NCBI GenBank assembly: GCA_947478955.1
Contig: CANJXJ010000012.1
Span: 1-40,289 of the forward strand
Origin: Alphaproteobacteria bacterium
GTDB lineage: Bacteria; Pseudomonadota; Alphaproteobacteria; Paracaedibacterales; CAITNM01
Reading direction: 5' to 3'
Length of the DNA stretch: 40,289 nt
The first letter of the stretch is position 1; every line of letters begins with the position of its first letter. Shown here piece by piece: positions 1 through 8,646 of this stretch. Under the pieces are notes generated by a model. That model did not search any database and had not been told where the DNA came from. It saw only the letters and a list, made by a program, of their open reading frames with translations. The position numbers and the translations under genes were made by a program.

Positions 1-83
1 GTAAACGAACATCATGATCAATTCTGGTGATGAACAAAAACATTTGAACTTTGGTAATAAATCTCTCGAAATCTTTAGAAGCA

Positions 84-141
84 TCGCATCCTCTTTCAAC
101 TCAAAAATCTAACAGATTTTAGAAGTCCTTAACAGATGCGA
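84..141. repeat. Nested inverted repeats upstream of the T6SS promoter
   Basis: An outer 7-bp inverted repeat (TCGCATC at 84-90, GATGCGA at 135-141) encloses a compact hairpin with 7-bp arms and a 3-nt loop (AAAATCT-aac-AGATTTT, 104-120). There is no T-tract, so it is not a classical intrinsic terminator on either strand. It lies just upstream of the proposed tssK promoter and could be an operator, an RNA structure from an upstream transcript, or chance. No gene was recognised in bases 1-231. Confidence 0.35.
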
Positions 142-174
142 CAGAACCATTTGCTACGCACTTAAAGGAATACC

Positions 175-203
175 TTGCCATTCGCCATAAAAATTCCCAT
201 AAT
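175..203 (+). promoter_or_regulatory. Sigma70-type promoter for tssK
   Basis: TTGCCA (175-180) and CATAAT (198-203) are separated by exactly 17 bp and each matches the sigma70 consensus in 5 of 6 positions. Transcription would start near 210, giving a leader of about 20 nt before the tssK ATG at 232. There is no clear Shine-Dalgarno sequence, so tssK translation may be weak or near-leaderless. Assigned by motif and position only. Confidence 0.5.
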
Positions 204-231
204 TTTATTAAAATATTCTGATTAAAATGCT

Positions 232-1560
232 ATGTCTCTGACAACGCTTCCAAATGTCTACAAAGTGCAGTGGCACGAAGGAATGCTCCTAAGCCCTCAA
301 CACTTTCAGTACAGCGAACTACGCCTTGAGCAATTATTATATGCCTCATCCTTAAGTAGTGCCTATACAGGGTGGGGGGTTTTAGAATGTGACATTGATA
401 AAAATCTTTTAGCCCAAGGCATTGTGGAAATTTCTGATCTGTTGGCAATTCTTCCTGATGGAACAACTGTCTTGCATGGTTCAGAAAATACAGCTTCTGA
501 TCAACAACCACTTAACCTTAGGTACAACCTTGCTGATCTAGATCTAAAAAGTGCAACAGAAATAACCATTTGTTTATGCCTCCACCAGGCAACTGATAAT
601 AAAAAGCGTTATGACTCGGTGGAATACAGTGACATTGTTGATGAAAACAGCGCCGATAATATTATTACCTTGCCTATTTTACGGCCTAAGATATTTCTAA
701 ATCCTGACGTTGTTCCTAATGAATGCAGTGGCTTTCCTTTATTAAAACTTACTTTTGATGGAAAGCAATTTGGCCTTCAGCCATTTCTTCCAGCGTCGCT
801 ATCAATTTCAGCGGGGCATCCAATCAGAAAAAGGCTGTCGGAAATTGTTTTAAACATACGGCAAAAGGCAGCGTATTTAATTAACAAATCTCAACAGACA
901 ACATCTGCACCCATCCTGCGGGACACTCAAAATACGTTGAGACCGCTAATTTCTTGTCTATGCATTCTGGAGCCATTGATAGGCTTGGAAAAACTTCATC
1001 CAGAAAGATTATTTGATCATTTACTGAACATTGCAGCGAATCTTTTACCCCTTCAAACAACCCAAATTCCGGGTATTCTTCCAACTTATGACCCATTTGA
1101 TCCGGGAAGCAGCATTGAATATTTCTTGAATATTTTTGAAAAAACGATTTCTTCAGTACAGCAACGCTATCTTAGTGTTCCGTTTCATCAGCAAGACCGA
1201 TTATTTTATCTTCATTTGCAACCAACATATACAAACGATGATCTATATATAGGGTTTCGCTGTCCACCAGGGATGAGTGAAAATCAAATGTACGATTGGG
1301 TACAAGAATCGATCATTAGTTCTGATGATAAAATTGATGTCGTAACCACGCGGCGAATTTCAGGGGCAATTAGGACTGCTATTCAAGATGACGAAATGGA
1401 TGATCTTATTCCAAATGCCGGCACCCTTATTTTTGCTATTAAAAAAGGGGATGAATTTATTAAAGCACGACAAAATTTAAATATCTTTAATCCTGGGGAT
1501 ACCCCAGAAAAACGCCCGCTAGATATCACCCTCTTTATTCGTCAGAATGAATCTGCATGA
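232..1560 (+). CDS. tssK: Type VI secretion baseplate subunit TssK
   Basis: TssK (ImpJ/VasE) is a cytoplasmic baseplate protein that links the T6SS baseplate wedge to the membrane complex through TssL and TssM. The family hallmark is plain near the N-terminus, where the protein reads VQWHEGMLLSPQHFQ at about residues 12-26. The length of 442 residues is normal for the family, and the C-terminal part (HLQPTYTNDDLYIGF around residue 330) is also family-like. The ATG at 232 gives the hallmark at its expected place. The stop overlaps the tssL start by 4 bp (ATGA), indicating an operon with translational coupling. No frameshift is visible. Family assignment is secure; activity of the whole system cannot be judged because the sheath, Hcp and VgrG genes are not in the window. 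Confidence 0.95.
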   Translation: MSLTTLPNVYKVQWHEGMLLSPQHFQYSELRLEQLLYASSLSSAYTGWGVLECDIDKNLLAQGIVEISDLLAILPDGTTVLHGSENTASDQQPLNLRYNLADLDLKSATEITICLCLHQATDNKKRYDSVEYSDIVDENSADNIITLPILRPKIFLNPDVVPNECSGFPLLKLTFDGKQFGLQPFLPASLSISAGHPIRKRLSEIVLNIRQKAAYLINKSQQTTSAPILRDTQNTLRPLISCLCILEPLIGLEKLHPERLFDHLLNIAANLLPLQTTQIPGILPTYDPFDPGSSIEYFLNIFEKTISSVQQRYLSVPFHQQDRLFYLHLQPTYTNDDLYIGFRCPPGMSENQMYDWVQESIISSDDKIDVVTTRRISGAIRTAIQDDEMDDLIPNAGTLIFAIKKGDEFIKARQNLNIFNPGDTPEKRPLDITLFIRQNESA

Positions 1561-2357
1561 AAACAGCAAGCCTTTCTCATCATGGCATTATCAGTGAAGA
1601 ATTTGATATTTTTTACTATGAACTTTTGCGCATTAAGGAGGTAGCCTTAAGAAGCGCTCCCCCTCCATTAACCGCTTCAGAATCTGAAGATGAGGATTCT
1701 AAGACCATTACTGTTTCGGGTCCTGTATTGGCATTACAAGAACGCTTTACCGATTTTTTTGATGCACAAAGAGAAAGGTTGCATAGAATTGCAGTTGGAC
1801 CAAGTTCGCTGTTTATCCAAGAAGCGCAATATATTTTTGTAGCCATGGCAGATGAAATCATGATTAATCACAACTGGCACGGGGCAGATTATTGGCGTCA
1901 AAATTGTCTTGAAACTAAAATTTTTCAAACTCAAGTTGCTGGAGAGCGGATTTTTTCGCAAATAGAAAGTTTGCTAAAGACGAATGACCCCTTACAACGA
2001 GAACTTGCAAGGCTTTACCTATTATGTCTTTCCTTAGGATTTCAAGGACGCTTTCGCGCTCAAGGAAGCTCGCAAATACTATCATATAAACAACAGCTTT
2101 TTAGTTTTATTTACCATTGTTCACCGACTCTTGCCCAAGGTGAACGCGAATATATGCTAGAAGATTCTTTAAAATTTGTTTTCACCGAAGCACCAACTAA
2201 AGGACTGCCCGATTTAAGAGCGTGGTCGGTAACTGCACTTACTGTACTGGTAATCTATTTATTTGTAAGTTATGGAATTTGGATGATTATTTCCCAAGAT
2301 TTACATGAAGTGTTACAGAGCATTTTTCATCTTGCAAAACAGGGACCGGTGGTTTAG
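1557..2357 (+). CDS. tssL: Type VI secretion membrane-complex protein TssL (DotU family)
   Basis: TssL (DotU/ImpK) is a tail-anchored inner-membrane protein. Its cytoplasmic helical domain binds TssK and TssM. This 266-residue protein has the DotU-type core: a helical region with the motif IFVAMADEIMINHNW around residues 93-107, followed by LYLLCLSLGFQGRFR around 173-187. One C-terminal membrane helix spans about residues 224-246. There is no C-terminal OmpA-like peptidoglycan-binding extension, so it is the short form. It overlaps tssK by 4 bp and is followed immediately (0 bp) by tssM, which fits tight coupling of the three membrane/baseplate components. Confidence 0.93.
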   Translation: MKTASLSHHGIISEEFDIFYYELLRIKEVALRSAPPPLTASESEDEDSKTITVSGPVLALQERFTDFFDAQRERLHRIAVGPSSLFIQEAQYIFVAMADEIMINHNWHGADYWRQNCLETKIFQTQVAGERIFSQIESLLKTNDPLQRELARLYLLCLSLGFQGRFRAQGSSQILSYKQQLFSFIYHCSPTLAQGEREYMLEDSLKFVFTEAPTKGLPDLRAWSVTALTVLVIYLFVSYGIWMIISQDLHEVLQSIFHLAKQGPVV

Positions 2358-5300
2358 ATGGCGCCTAACGTTCCCAGCACATTTGATAGCTTTATTCAGT
2401 TCATGCAAAGCCACACAAGCAGCTTGCCTAGCCTAATTTTCTTGCTGTTATTCTTTGGTCTGATGATCATGCTGATCTGCATTTTGATTATCAGCATGAG
2501 CGTTAGTAAAGACAAAAAAATTAGTCTTGAAGACAAAAAATCATTCTTTAAGCGAAAATTTTCTCTGCCCCCTCTGGGCGCAATGATAACATCATTTTTA
2601 GTTCAGCAAGGGTGGATACAGGTTAATTCTGTTAGTCAGATTTTCCTAAAAGGCCTTGAATTTTTAAAAAAAAATTTCGGGGAACATGCCCTATATAAAT
2701 TACCTTGGTATCTAGTTTTAGGTGCAAAAGATTCTGGAAAATCAACGCTTGTAAATCATACCCAATTACATGAACCTCACAGTAGCCCGGATTTTAGCCT
2801 TCATGAACCTAACCCCTCTATTCGCTGGAAATTTTTTAGTCGTGGCGTACTCATTGATGTAGCAGGTCGACTATTTTTAAATAATCCAGAAAATGATACA
2901 GATACAATCACCTGGCGTAATCTCCTTATTTTACTAGCGCGCTACAGAGCAACCAGACCTCTGAATGGTATTGTATTGTGCATAAACGCTAAAGATCTTT
3001 ACGGAAAAGATAGACTGTCACCGGATGCTTTGCAGGCTCGCGCAAACACAATGATGCACACGCTTAGCAAAGCACAAACCAGCTTGCGCATGCGGCTACC
3101 TATTTATGTAGTTGTAACCTGCTGTGACACTATCCCTGGATTTCAAAGCTTTGCCCAAGAATTACCCTCTCGCAATCAAGGAAACATACTGGGATGGTCA
3201 AGCCCCTATAATTTACAGTATATGTATTCACCCGGTTGGATTGATGAAGCCTTTCATTACATTGATGAAAAAATTGATGGCTTACGCACTGAACTTTTAA
3301 GCTCTGCAATCGACCCTGATAATGCCGATGGGTTATTTGTTTTTTCTAAAGAACTTCTAACAATCAATGAAAATCTTAGTGGATATCTAAATCGTATTTT
3401 CCACGCTAGTACAACCCATGAAGCGCCAATTTTACGAGGAATATATTTTACCGGTAACAGTGGAATTAATGAATCAGCATTACCGTTTATGGACGAAACT
3501 CCATCTGAATTATCGTTAGAAGCTCATGCAAAACCTGTATTATCTCTCACATTCTTACGAGACTTATTTCAAGCAAAAATTTTTAGCGAAATAGGGATTG
3601 CAAAACCTTTAACAGGCAAAGTTGCCACCCTAAATCGTGGGGTAAACATTATTCGTAACTCAACCATATGCTTTACCTTACTTGGAACTTATGGGTTGTT
3701 TAATGCGTATGATACTTTTACAGATAAGAAGGAGCGCATTTTACCTGTACTCTCAAAGATGAGTAGCCTTCTAAGGGACATGCAGCATTTAAAAATTGAT
3801 GAACCTGGCCATACAGCATCTTTATTCGATACCTACGCCCGTCAACTACTTGAGATGATGCAAGAGCTTCAACAAACTGAATTTTTTTCTGCAATCGTTC
3901 CTGCTTCATGGTTTAGCCCCCTACATAAAGACCTTCATGCAGGCTTACAAGTTGCCTACCAAGAAATCGTTATTCGTACTATTTATGTAGATTTGTTAAT
4001 GAAAGCCAGGGAATTGCTGCAGTTACGACCAACTATTGCTGATCGTTCAACCTCATTAGCAGCACTTCTCAACCCCTTAACATGTAGCGAATATCTTCTT
4101 TTAAAGAGATACGTAGATGGGCTATACGAGCTTAACGATATGCTCTTTAAGTTTAATAACTTGAAAAGTGCGCCTGACGCCCGTGATCTTGATAGCTTAA
4201 TTATGTATACCTTTAACTCCCATTTACCTGAGACATTCGTGGGACAATATGCCAGCTTCAGAAAACTTTTGAATGAGTCTTCCTATCCTTTGATTGATCT
4301 TAAACCTTATCAACAAATGGCGCGGCAAACCTTGTCAGTTCTATATGAAAATTTTTTAAATGCCCTATTTTCCAAAAATGACCCTCAAACATTAGTGTCA
4401 CGTATCCAAACGTTAGTTGATCAAATGCAAGGTCAAAACGACAAGCATCTTATTGATCTTGCCAGCCTTCGAAGCGCCGTTGGCGATTTAACCACAACAG
4501 CCCCCTCTTTAGGGGAACTTGGCTCAACATGGATTGACGGAAAAGTTTTTATGCCTGGGAAAGAATTTGACAAAGTTCTTGATCATATCGATATGTCTCC
4601 CCTCTTTGGTCGGGATGTTACGCAATACTTAGTTGACCAAACCGCTATTGGATTCAACCGTTTTAAAAACTTTTTAATGTTGATCAATGATTCTTTGGTG
4701 GATAAAGGCCTTAACCAAAAAGCACTGCCCCCTTCCCATGGGTTATTAACTTTAGAAAAGCACTTAACTGCTTTGTTCAAGTTAAGTTTTATGGGAGCGC
4801 CTTCTGGAAAGCCTCTTACAACTATTATTCCTACAGGAAAACTTATTTATTGGGATGCAAGCTTAGTGCAAATCTCATATAACATGATGAAAGATTTTGA
4901 TGCATTCATTAGCAAAGATTTGCTAGCGTACCCAATGTCTATTCAAGAAAATATAAAAATAGCCGCCAGAATAAACTTACAAGAAGTCCTGATAGGAACC
5001 TTGGGTAAAGCGCAAACTTTCATAGATACCCCAAAAGATATAAAACCAGGAACCGCTGCTGAGCGTATGCTACGTGCACAGGTAAATGACTTTAAGACAG
5101 TGCTTGAGCCTCTTGGGAAATTATTAGAAGCTTTAAAGCAAGATGATGTTAGCAAGGCTTACATAGATCTTCGTAACTTACTTTGTGCTCAATCACAATG
5201 GCTACTTACTCAGATTGATGCGTACATCAAGCAACATAAGCTCTATAAAATGCAGCATAATGATTTTGATTGGTGGGATGGAAAATCAGGGGCATCAGTG

Positions 5301-6683
5301 GGAGGTTTTGCCGTTCGCGACGTCAATGATTTAAATCACTACACGACCATTCAACGGGAATTACTAACTACGTCAATAAATGACTTTGCAAAGCCCATTG
5401 TAGAGCTTTTAAAAACCCCTGTCTTTGATGGTGCAGAAGGCCGCGATGAAGCATTAATTGAACGATGGATAAGGCTCACAGAGCAAGTTGAGGCCTATGC
5501 CAAAAAGCAACCAAGCAATTCTTTGGCCCAGCTTGAAAACTTCATTCTAAAAGATCTCAATACAGGCAATTACAAAGATATGCTAAAAAACCTCAAGCTG
5601 AAAGAGTTGGCTGAAATTTCTGGGGACTATTTGCTTGAAATTTTGCGAGAAATCAAGGTAAAGGTTTTATCGCGTGCGGAAGTTTTGCAACGCCACCAAG
5701 CCATTGAAAATTATGAAAAATTAGCACTGTTCTTTAACAAGAATTTGAAAGGAAAGTTTCCCTTTGTCGGAAGTAAGCTTGAAAAAAACAATGGCGAAGC
5801 AAACCCGGAAGATATCCGAGAATTTTTCTCACTCTTCAAGGAATCAGGGGATTCAGCTAAAGCAGTTTTAGATCAGCTTTATCAAATCGGTCCAGACATG
5901 AAAGAAGTCGTACAATTTTTGTTATATATGGAAGATGTTCGCCAATTTCTTAATAAATACCTTAAAGATTCAAGCGAAGATAAGCCAACTTTTAATATAA
6001 AAGTTGATTTCAGATCAGTACGTGACAAGGAAACAGGCGGCAATATTATTGTTGATTGGTATATAAAAACCGATGAACTAACAACCATTGATAAACATGA
6101 TAAAAAAACGGAAGGCAGTTGGTCTTTTGGTAGTCCAGTAACTGTTGGGTTTAAATGGCCTGAAACAGGAACGACCCCTAAACCAACAACTGATTCTGGC
6201 CAGGGATCCTTAAAAGTTGACGATTCTACCGCTGAATTTGTTTATGATAGTCAGTGGGCATTGCTGTGGTTAATTCTTGATCATCGCGCACCAGCTGGCT
6301 CTTTCTCTAAAGTAACTGACCCTAATCCATACGTTCTAAAATTTAATATTCCAATGACTGACCAAACCTTTACAACGGTGCACAATTCCATAAGTCTTGT
6401 TGAGTCGACAGGTAAAAAAGGTCCTCCTAAAATAATTACCCTGCCAAATTTCCCTACTTCAGCGCCTGATTTACCTGAAAAAATAAAGGAAGTGAAAGAT
6501 AAGCCTATTTTAACAGATGGAACAATTGAGGCTGCTGACTTTGGTGCTTTTGAATCCTCAAAAAAAGAGGAGCCCAAATATAAACCAAAAGATGAGCCTA
6601 AAGATGAAGCGGCCGATGATAAGAAAAAAGATAAAGATGCGGATGATTCTGGGGAAGAAAAGGAAGAAGATGCTGCTGAGTAA
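2358..6683 (+). CDS. tssM: Type VI secretion membrane protein TssM (IcmF family), long form
   Basis: TssM (IcmF/ImpL/VasK) spans the inner membrane and periplasm and forms the T6SS membrane core with TssL and the TssJ lipoprotein. Visible features are one long hydrophobic segment at about residues 23-48, a P-loop GAKDSGKST at 122-130 with a Walker B-like LIDVAG at 165-170, and a second hydrophobic segment at about 433-452. A long, mostly helical periplasmic part and a beta-rich C-terminal region follow. At 1441 residues it is longer than most family members (roughly 1100-1300). The last ~50 residues are low-complexity Lys/Asp/Glu (for example KPKDEPKDEAADDKKKDKD). I see only one clear N-terminal membrane helix where many TssM proteins have two. 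It starts directly after the tssL stop. Confidence 0.93.
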   Translation: MAPNVPSTFDSFIQFMQSHTSSLPSLIFLLLFFGLMIMLICILIISMSVSKDKKISLEDKKSFFKRKFSLPPLGAMITSFLVQQGWIQVNSVSQIFLKGLEFLKKNFGEHALYKLPWYLVLGAKDSGKSTLVNHTQLHEPHSSPDFSLHEPNPSIRWKFFSRGVLIDVAGRLFLNNPENDTDTITWRNLLILLARYRATRPLNGIVLCINAKDLYGKDRLSPDALQARANTMMHTLSKAQTSLRMRLPIYVVVTCCDTIPGFQSFAQELPSRNQGNILGWSSPYNLQYMYSPGWIDEAFHYIDEKIDGLRTELLSSAIDPDNADGLFVFSKELLTINENLSGYLNRIFHASTTHEAPILRGIYFTGNSGINESALPFMDETPSELSLEAHAKPVLSLTFLRDLFQAKIFSEIGIAKPLTGKVATLNRGVNIIRNSTICFTLLGTYGLFNAYDTFTDKKERILPVLSKMSSLLRDMQHLKIDEPGHTASLFDTYARQLLEMMQELQQTEFFSAIVPASWFSPLHKDLHAGLQVAYQEIVIRTIYVDLLMKARELLQLRPTIADRSTSLAALLNPLTCSEYLLLKRYVDGLYELNDMLFKFNNLKSAPDARDLDSLIMYTFNSHLPETFVGQYASFRKLLNESSYPLIDLKPYQQMARQTLSVLYENFLNALFSKNDPQTLVSRIQTLVDQMQGQNDKHLIDLASLRSAVGDLTTTAPSLGELGSTWIDGKVFMPGKEFDKVLDHIDMSPLFGRDVTQYLVDQTAIGFNRFKNFLMLINDSLVDKGLNQKALPPSHGLLTLEKHLTALFKLSFMGAPSGKPLTTIIPTGKLIYWDASLVQISYNMMKDFDAFISKDLLAYPMSIQENIKIAARINLQEVLIGTLGKAQTFIDTPKDIKPGTAAERMLRAQVNDFKTVLEPLGKLLEALKQDDVSKAYIDLRNLLCAQSQWLLTQIDAYIKQHKLYKMQHNDFDWWDGKSGASVGGFAVRDVNDLNHYTTIQRELLTTSINDFAKPIVELLKTPVFDGAEGRDEALIERWIRLTEQVEAYAKKQPSNSLAQLENFILKDLNTGNYKDMLKNLKLKELAEISGDYLLEILREIKVKVLSRAEVLQRHQAIENYEKLALFFNKNLKGKFPFVGSKLEKNNGEANPEDIREFFSLFKESGDSAKAVLDQLYQIGPDMKEVVQFLLYMEDVRQFLNKYLKDSSEDKPTFNIKVDFRSVRDKETGGNIIVDWYIKTDELTTIDKHDKKTEGSWSFGSPVTVGFKWPETGTTPKPTTDSGQGSLKVDDSTAEFVYDSQWALLWLILDHRAPAGSFSKVTDPNPYVLKFNIPMTDQTFTTVHNSISLVESTGKKGPPKIITLPNFPTSAPDLPEKIKEVKDKPILTDGTIEAADFGAFESSKKEEPKYKPKDEPKDEAADDKKKDKDADDSGEEKEEDAAE

Positions 6684-6699
6684 TATCATCTATTCATTA

Positions 6700-6769
6700 T
6701 GGATTCCCGCCTTCGCGGGAATGACAATGGTTTTCATATTTTTGTCATCCCCGCGAAGGCGGAAATCCA
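6700..6769. repeat. Palindromic repeat, family A (tssM-tssA junction)
   Basis: Two 28-bp arms (6700-6727 and 6742-6769) are inverted copies with only two mismatches, separated by 14 bp. Each arm carries the core CCCGCCTTCGCGGG or its complement next to ATGACA. Related arms occur at 35351-35418 and, degenerate, at 36281-36327, so this is a dispersed element. Transcribed inside the T6SS operon it would form a strong hairpin between tssM and tssA and could partially attenuate or stabilise the transcript. It has no T-tract, so full termination is unlikely. Confidence 0.85.
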
Positions 6770-6799
6770 GTGTAACTAATAATAGTGCTGGATATGGTC

Positions 6800-7969
6800 A
6801 TGAGTGAAACAACTCTTCCTGATAATTTATTAACGCCCTTTGGGGACAATAATGGAGTTGGTGAATGGCTGCGTTATGATCCGGTTTATGTAAAAATCAA
6901 GGATGCTCGCCGCGAAGAAGATGATGGCATGCGTCGCGAAAGTTGGGAAGCAGAACTAAAACACGCAAATTGGCAGGAAGTTGAGCGTTTATGCATGGAT
7001 GCTCTCCAAACAAAAACCAAGGATTTACAACTTTTAGTTTGGCTTTTGGAAGCAAGGCTGCATTTGTACGGTCTAAATAATTTTCCACAAGACACAACCA
7101 TTTTTTTAGGTTTTATCAGATCGTTTTGGCAGGATCTTTTCCCACAAAAAACAGAAGATCCCCTCCAAGAATTTCGCACTCATATTCTTGAGGCATTCTT
7201 GCGATCAGCTGGAGAAATTATTCTCCTTGAGCCACTCAATATTCTTTCACCCTTTTTCAGCCAGCCACCAACCCTTGCAAAATGTTATGAAGCAGACAAC
7301 CTAGAAAAAACTGCTAAAAGAGGAGGTACCGCAGCTGATGCCTACCAAAAAGCTTTAGCGAGTGGCCTTATTACCATGGACCGAATCCGAAATGCACTTG
7401 GCCAAGTCAGCAAAGAAAAAGGAATTGAAAAAGTCTCTGTGCTAGAAACTTGTATTCAAAACATAAAAGACATTGAGGATTTTATTAACAATGAAGTTGG
7501 AAGTGAAGGGCCAAGTTTTGATGAACTTATCAACCATTTGACCGAATTAAAGGGGTTATACAATCTGTGTCAAAAGGAAATGGCTGAAAAAACCGTTAAT
7601 GACAAAGCGTTTGGGCCTGGGTTAGCAACATCTGACGAAAAATCGGAAATATCAAAAGAAAGTGAGCAAGGTTCACAAACTATAAATGACCGAGCAGGAG
7701 TTTACCAAGCAGTTCGTCAGTTAAGTGAGTATCTTATCACTCTTGAGCCCCACAGCCCATCACCAGCCCTTTTGAGGCTTGTGGGAAGTTGGGAAAACAA
7801 GACCTTGTCACAAATCTTAGTAGAGTTACAATCCACCCAACCCGAAATTCGTTCCCTTTTAGGATTACTTGCACGCGCCACTCAACAAGAAACATTCCAA
7901 CCTACACCTGCCAATTCTCCCATGGGATCAACAGACATAAGCCAGCTGAGTAACTTGGTTCCCGGATAA
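6800..7969 (+). CDS. tssA: Type VI secretion protein TssA (ImpA N-terminal domain)
   Basis: TssA proteins coordinate baseplate docking and sheath/tube polymerisation. The N-terminal ImpA domain is recognisable: LLTPFGDNNGVGEWLRYDP near residues 10-28, then RRESWEAELKHANWQEVE and a helical TPR-like stretch. The family N-terminal motif usually reads PxxxDxPxGEDLRYD; here GEDL has become GEWL. Candidate starts in frame are GTG 6785, ATG 6794 and ATG 6800. I chose ATG 6800 because GGAT sits about 8 nt upstream and the others have no ribosome site. The gene is about 389 residues and ends the T6SS run. It is separated from tssM by a palindromic repeat. Downstream 7970-7997 holds a weak 7-bp inverted repeat without a T-tract. 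Confidence 0.87.
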   Translation: MSETTLPDNLLTPFGDNNGVGEWLRYDPVYVKIKDARREEDDGMRRESWEAELKHANWQEVERLCMDALQTKTKDLQLLVWLLEARLHLYGLNNFPQDTTIFLGFIRSFWQDLFPQKTEDPLQEFRTHILEAFLRSAGEIILLEPLNILSPFFSQPPTLAKCYEADNLEKTAKRGGTAADAYQKALASGLITMDRIRNALGQVSKEKGIEKVSVLETCIQNIKDIEDFINNEVGSEGPSFDELINHLTELKGLYNLCQKEMAEKTVNDKAFGPGLATSDEKSEISKESEQGSQTINDRAGVYQAVRQLSEYLITLEPHSPSPALLRLVGSWENKTLSQILVELQSTQPEIRSLLGLLARATQQETFQPTPANSPMGSTDISQLSNLVPG

Positions 7970-8031
7970 GCAATAGCACGTTATTCGGAACTATTGCGTT
8001 ATACCATCTTCGAAAGGTAGTTGAGCAAAAA

Positions 8032-8568
8032 TTACCGTCCCACACGCTGGGCCTTGCGAAGTAACATGTCACGTTTCATTACTGATAAATAATCCACAAA
8101 CAGCTTTCCAGCTAGATGATCCATCTCATGTTGCACACAAGCTGCTTGCAAACGTGAAAAATCTGTTTCACAAGGCGTACCGTTTTCATTTAAATATCGG
8201 ACACGCACCTTTTCTGGACGGAGCACCGCAGCGTATTGCCCAGGCACAGAAAGGCAACCTTCCTCACAGGAAGCTAATCCTTCGCTGGCCCAAATAATTT
8301 CTGGATTGATCATTTGATAAAATTCAGGTGTTGGCTCAAGCCCCTCTATTTCTTCACCATTCACCGTCATATTGGCAGGCACATTCATAATCAAAACTTG
8401 CTTTGAAACCCCGACCTGTGGAGCAGCAAGTCCAATACCATCTTCCGCATCCATAGTTTCAATCATATCGTTTAATAGTTTTTTAATAGCATTATCCACC
8501 ATAGGCACAAATGCAGCCTTTTTGCGTAAAATAGGGTTAGGTGTAACCAAGATTGGTAAAATTGCCAT
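8032..8568 (-). CDS. def: Peptide deformylase
   Basis: Removes the formyl group from the initiator methionine of new proteins, using a bound metal ion. All three catalytic motifs are intact: GIGLAAPQVG (residues 44-53), EGCLSVPG (103-110, metal ligand Cys105) and HEMDH (147-151, two His ligands and the catalytic Glu). The length of 178 residues is typical. A GTG lies one codon upstream (8571), but the ATG at 8568 is preferred as the standard codon after a weak AGAAG. The gene stands alone on the minus strand, convergent with tssA and divergent from the TPR protein gene. It is not paired with fmt as in many bacteria. Confidence 0.96.
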   Translation of the reverse strand: MAILPILVTPNPILRKKAAFVPMVDNAIKKLLNDMIETMDAEDGIGLAAPQVGVSKQVLIMNVPANMTVNGEEIEGLEPTPEFYQMINPEIIWASEGLASCEEGCLSVPGQYAAVLRPEKVRVRYLNENGTPCETDFSRLQAACVQHEMDHLAGKLFVDYLSVMKRDMLLRKAQRVGR

Positions 8569-8579
8569 CACTTCTGTAT

Positions 8580-8607
8580 TTGCTGTTCTCTCAATACAGT
8601 ATATAGT
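8580..8607 (+). promoter_or_regulatory. Possible promoter for the TPR protein-bamB-der operon
   Basis: TTGCTG (8580-8585) and TATAGT (8602-8607) are 16 bp apart and lie 40 bp before the first gene of the operon, in the def intergenic region. The -10 is good (5/6) but the -35 is weak (3/6). Position supports it more than sequence does. Confidence 0.3.
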
Positions 8608-8646
8608 GCAATTATGAATAAATTTTAAGATCTAAACGAAATTTTT

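Noticed and set aside
273-290. Sigma54-like TGGCAC at the start of tssK
   Set aside because: TGGCAC is present but no TTGC follows at the right distance and it lies inside the coding region.
6517-6807. Plus-strand frame of 96 codons spanning the end of tssM and the repeat
   Set aside because: It is an out-of-frame reading of the tssM tail joined to a palindromic repeat; no independent support.
7970-7997. Terminator between tssA and def
   Set aside because: Only a 7-bp stem (GCAATAG/CTATTGC) with a 14-nt loop and no T-tract; too weak to call.
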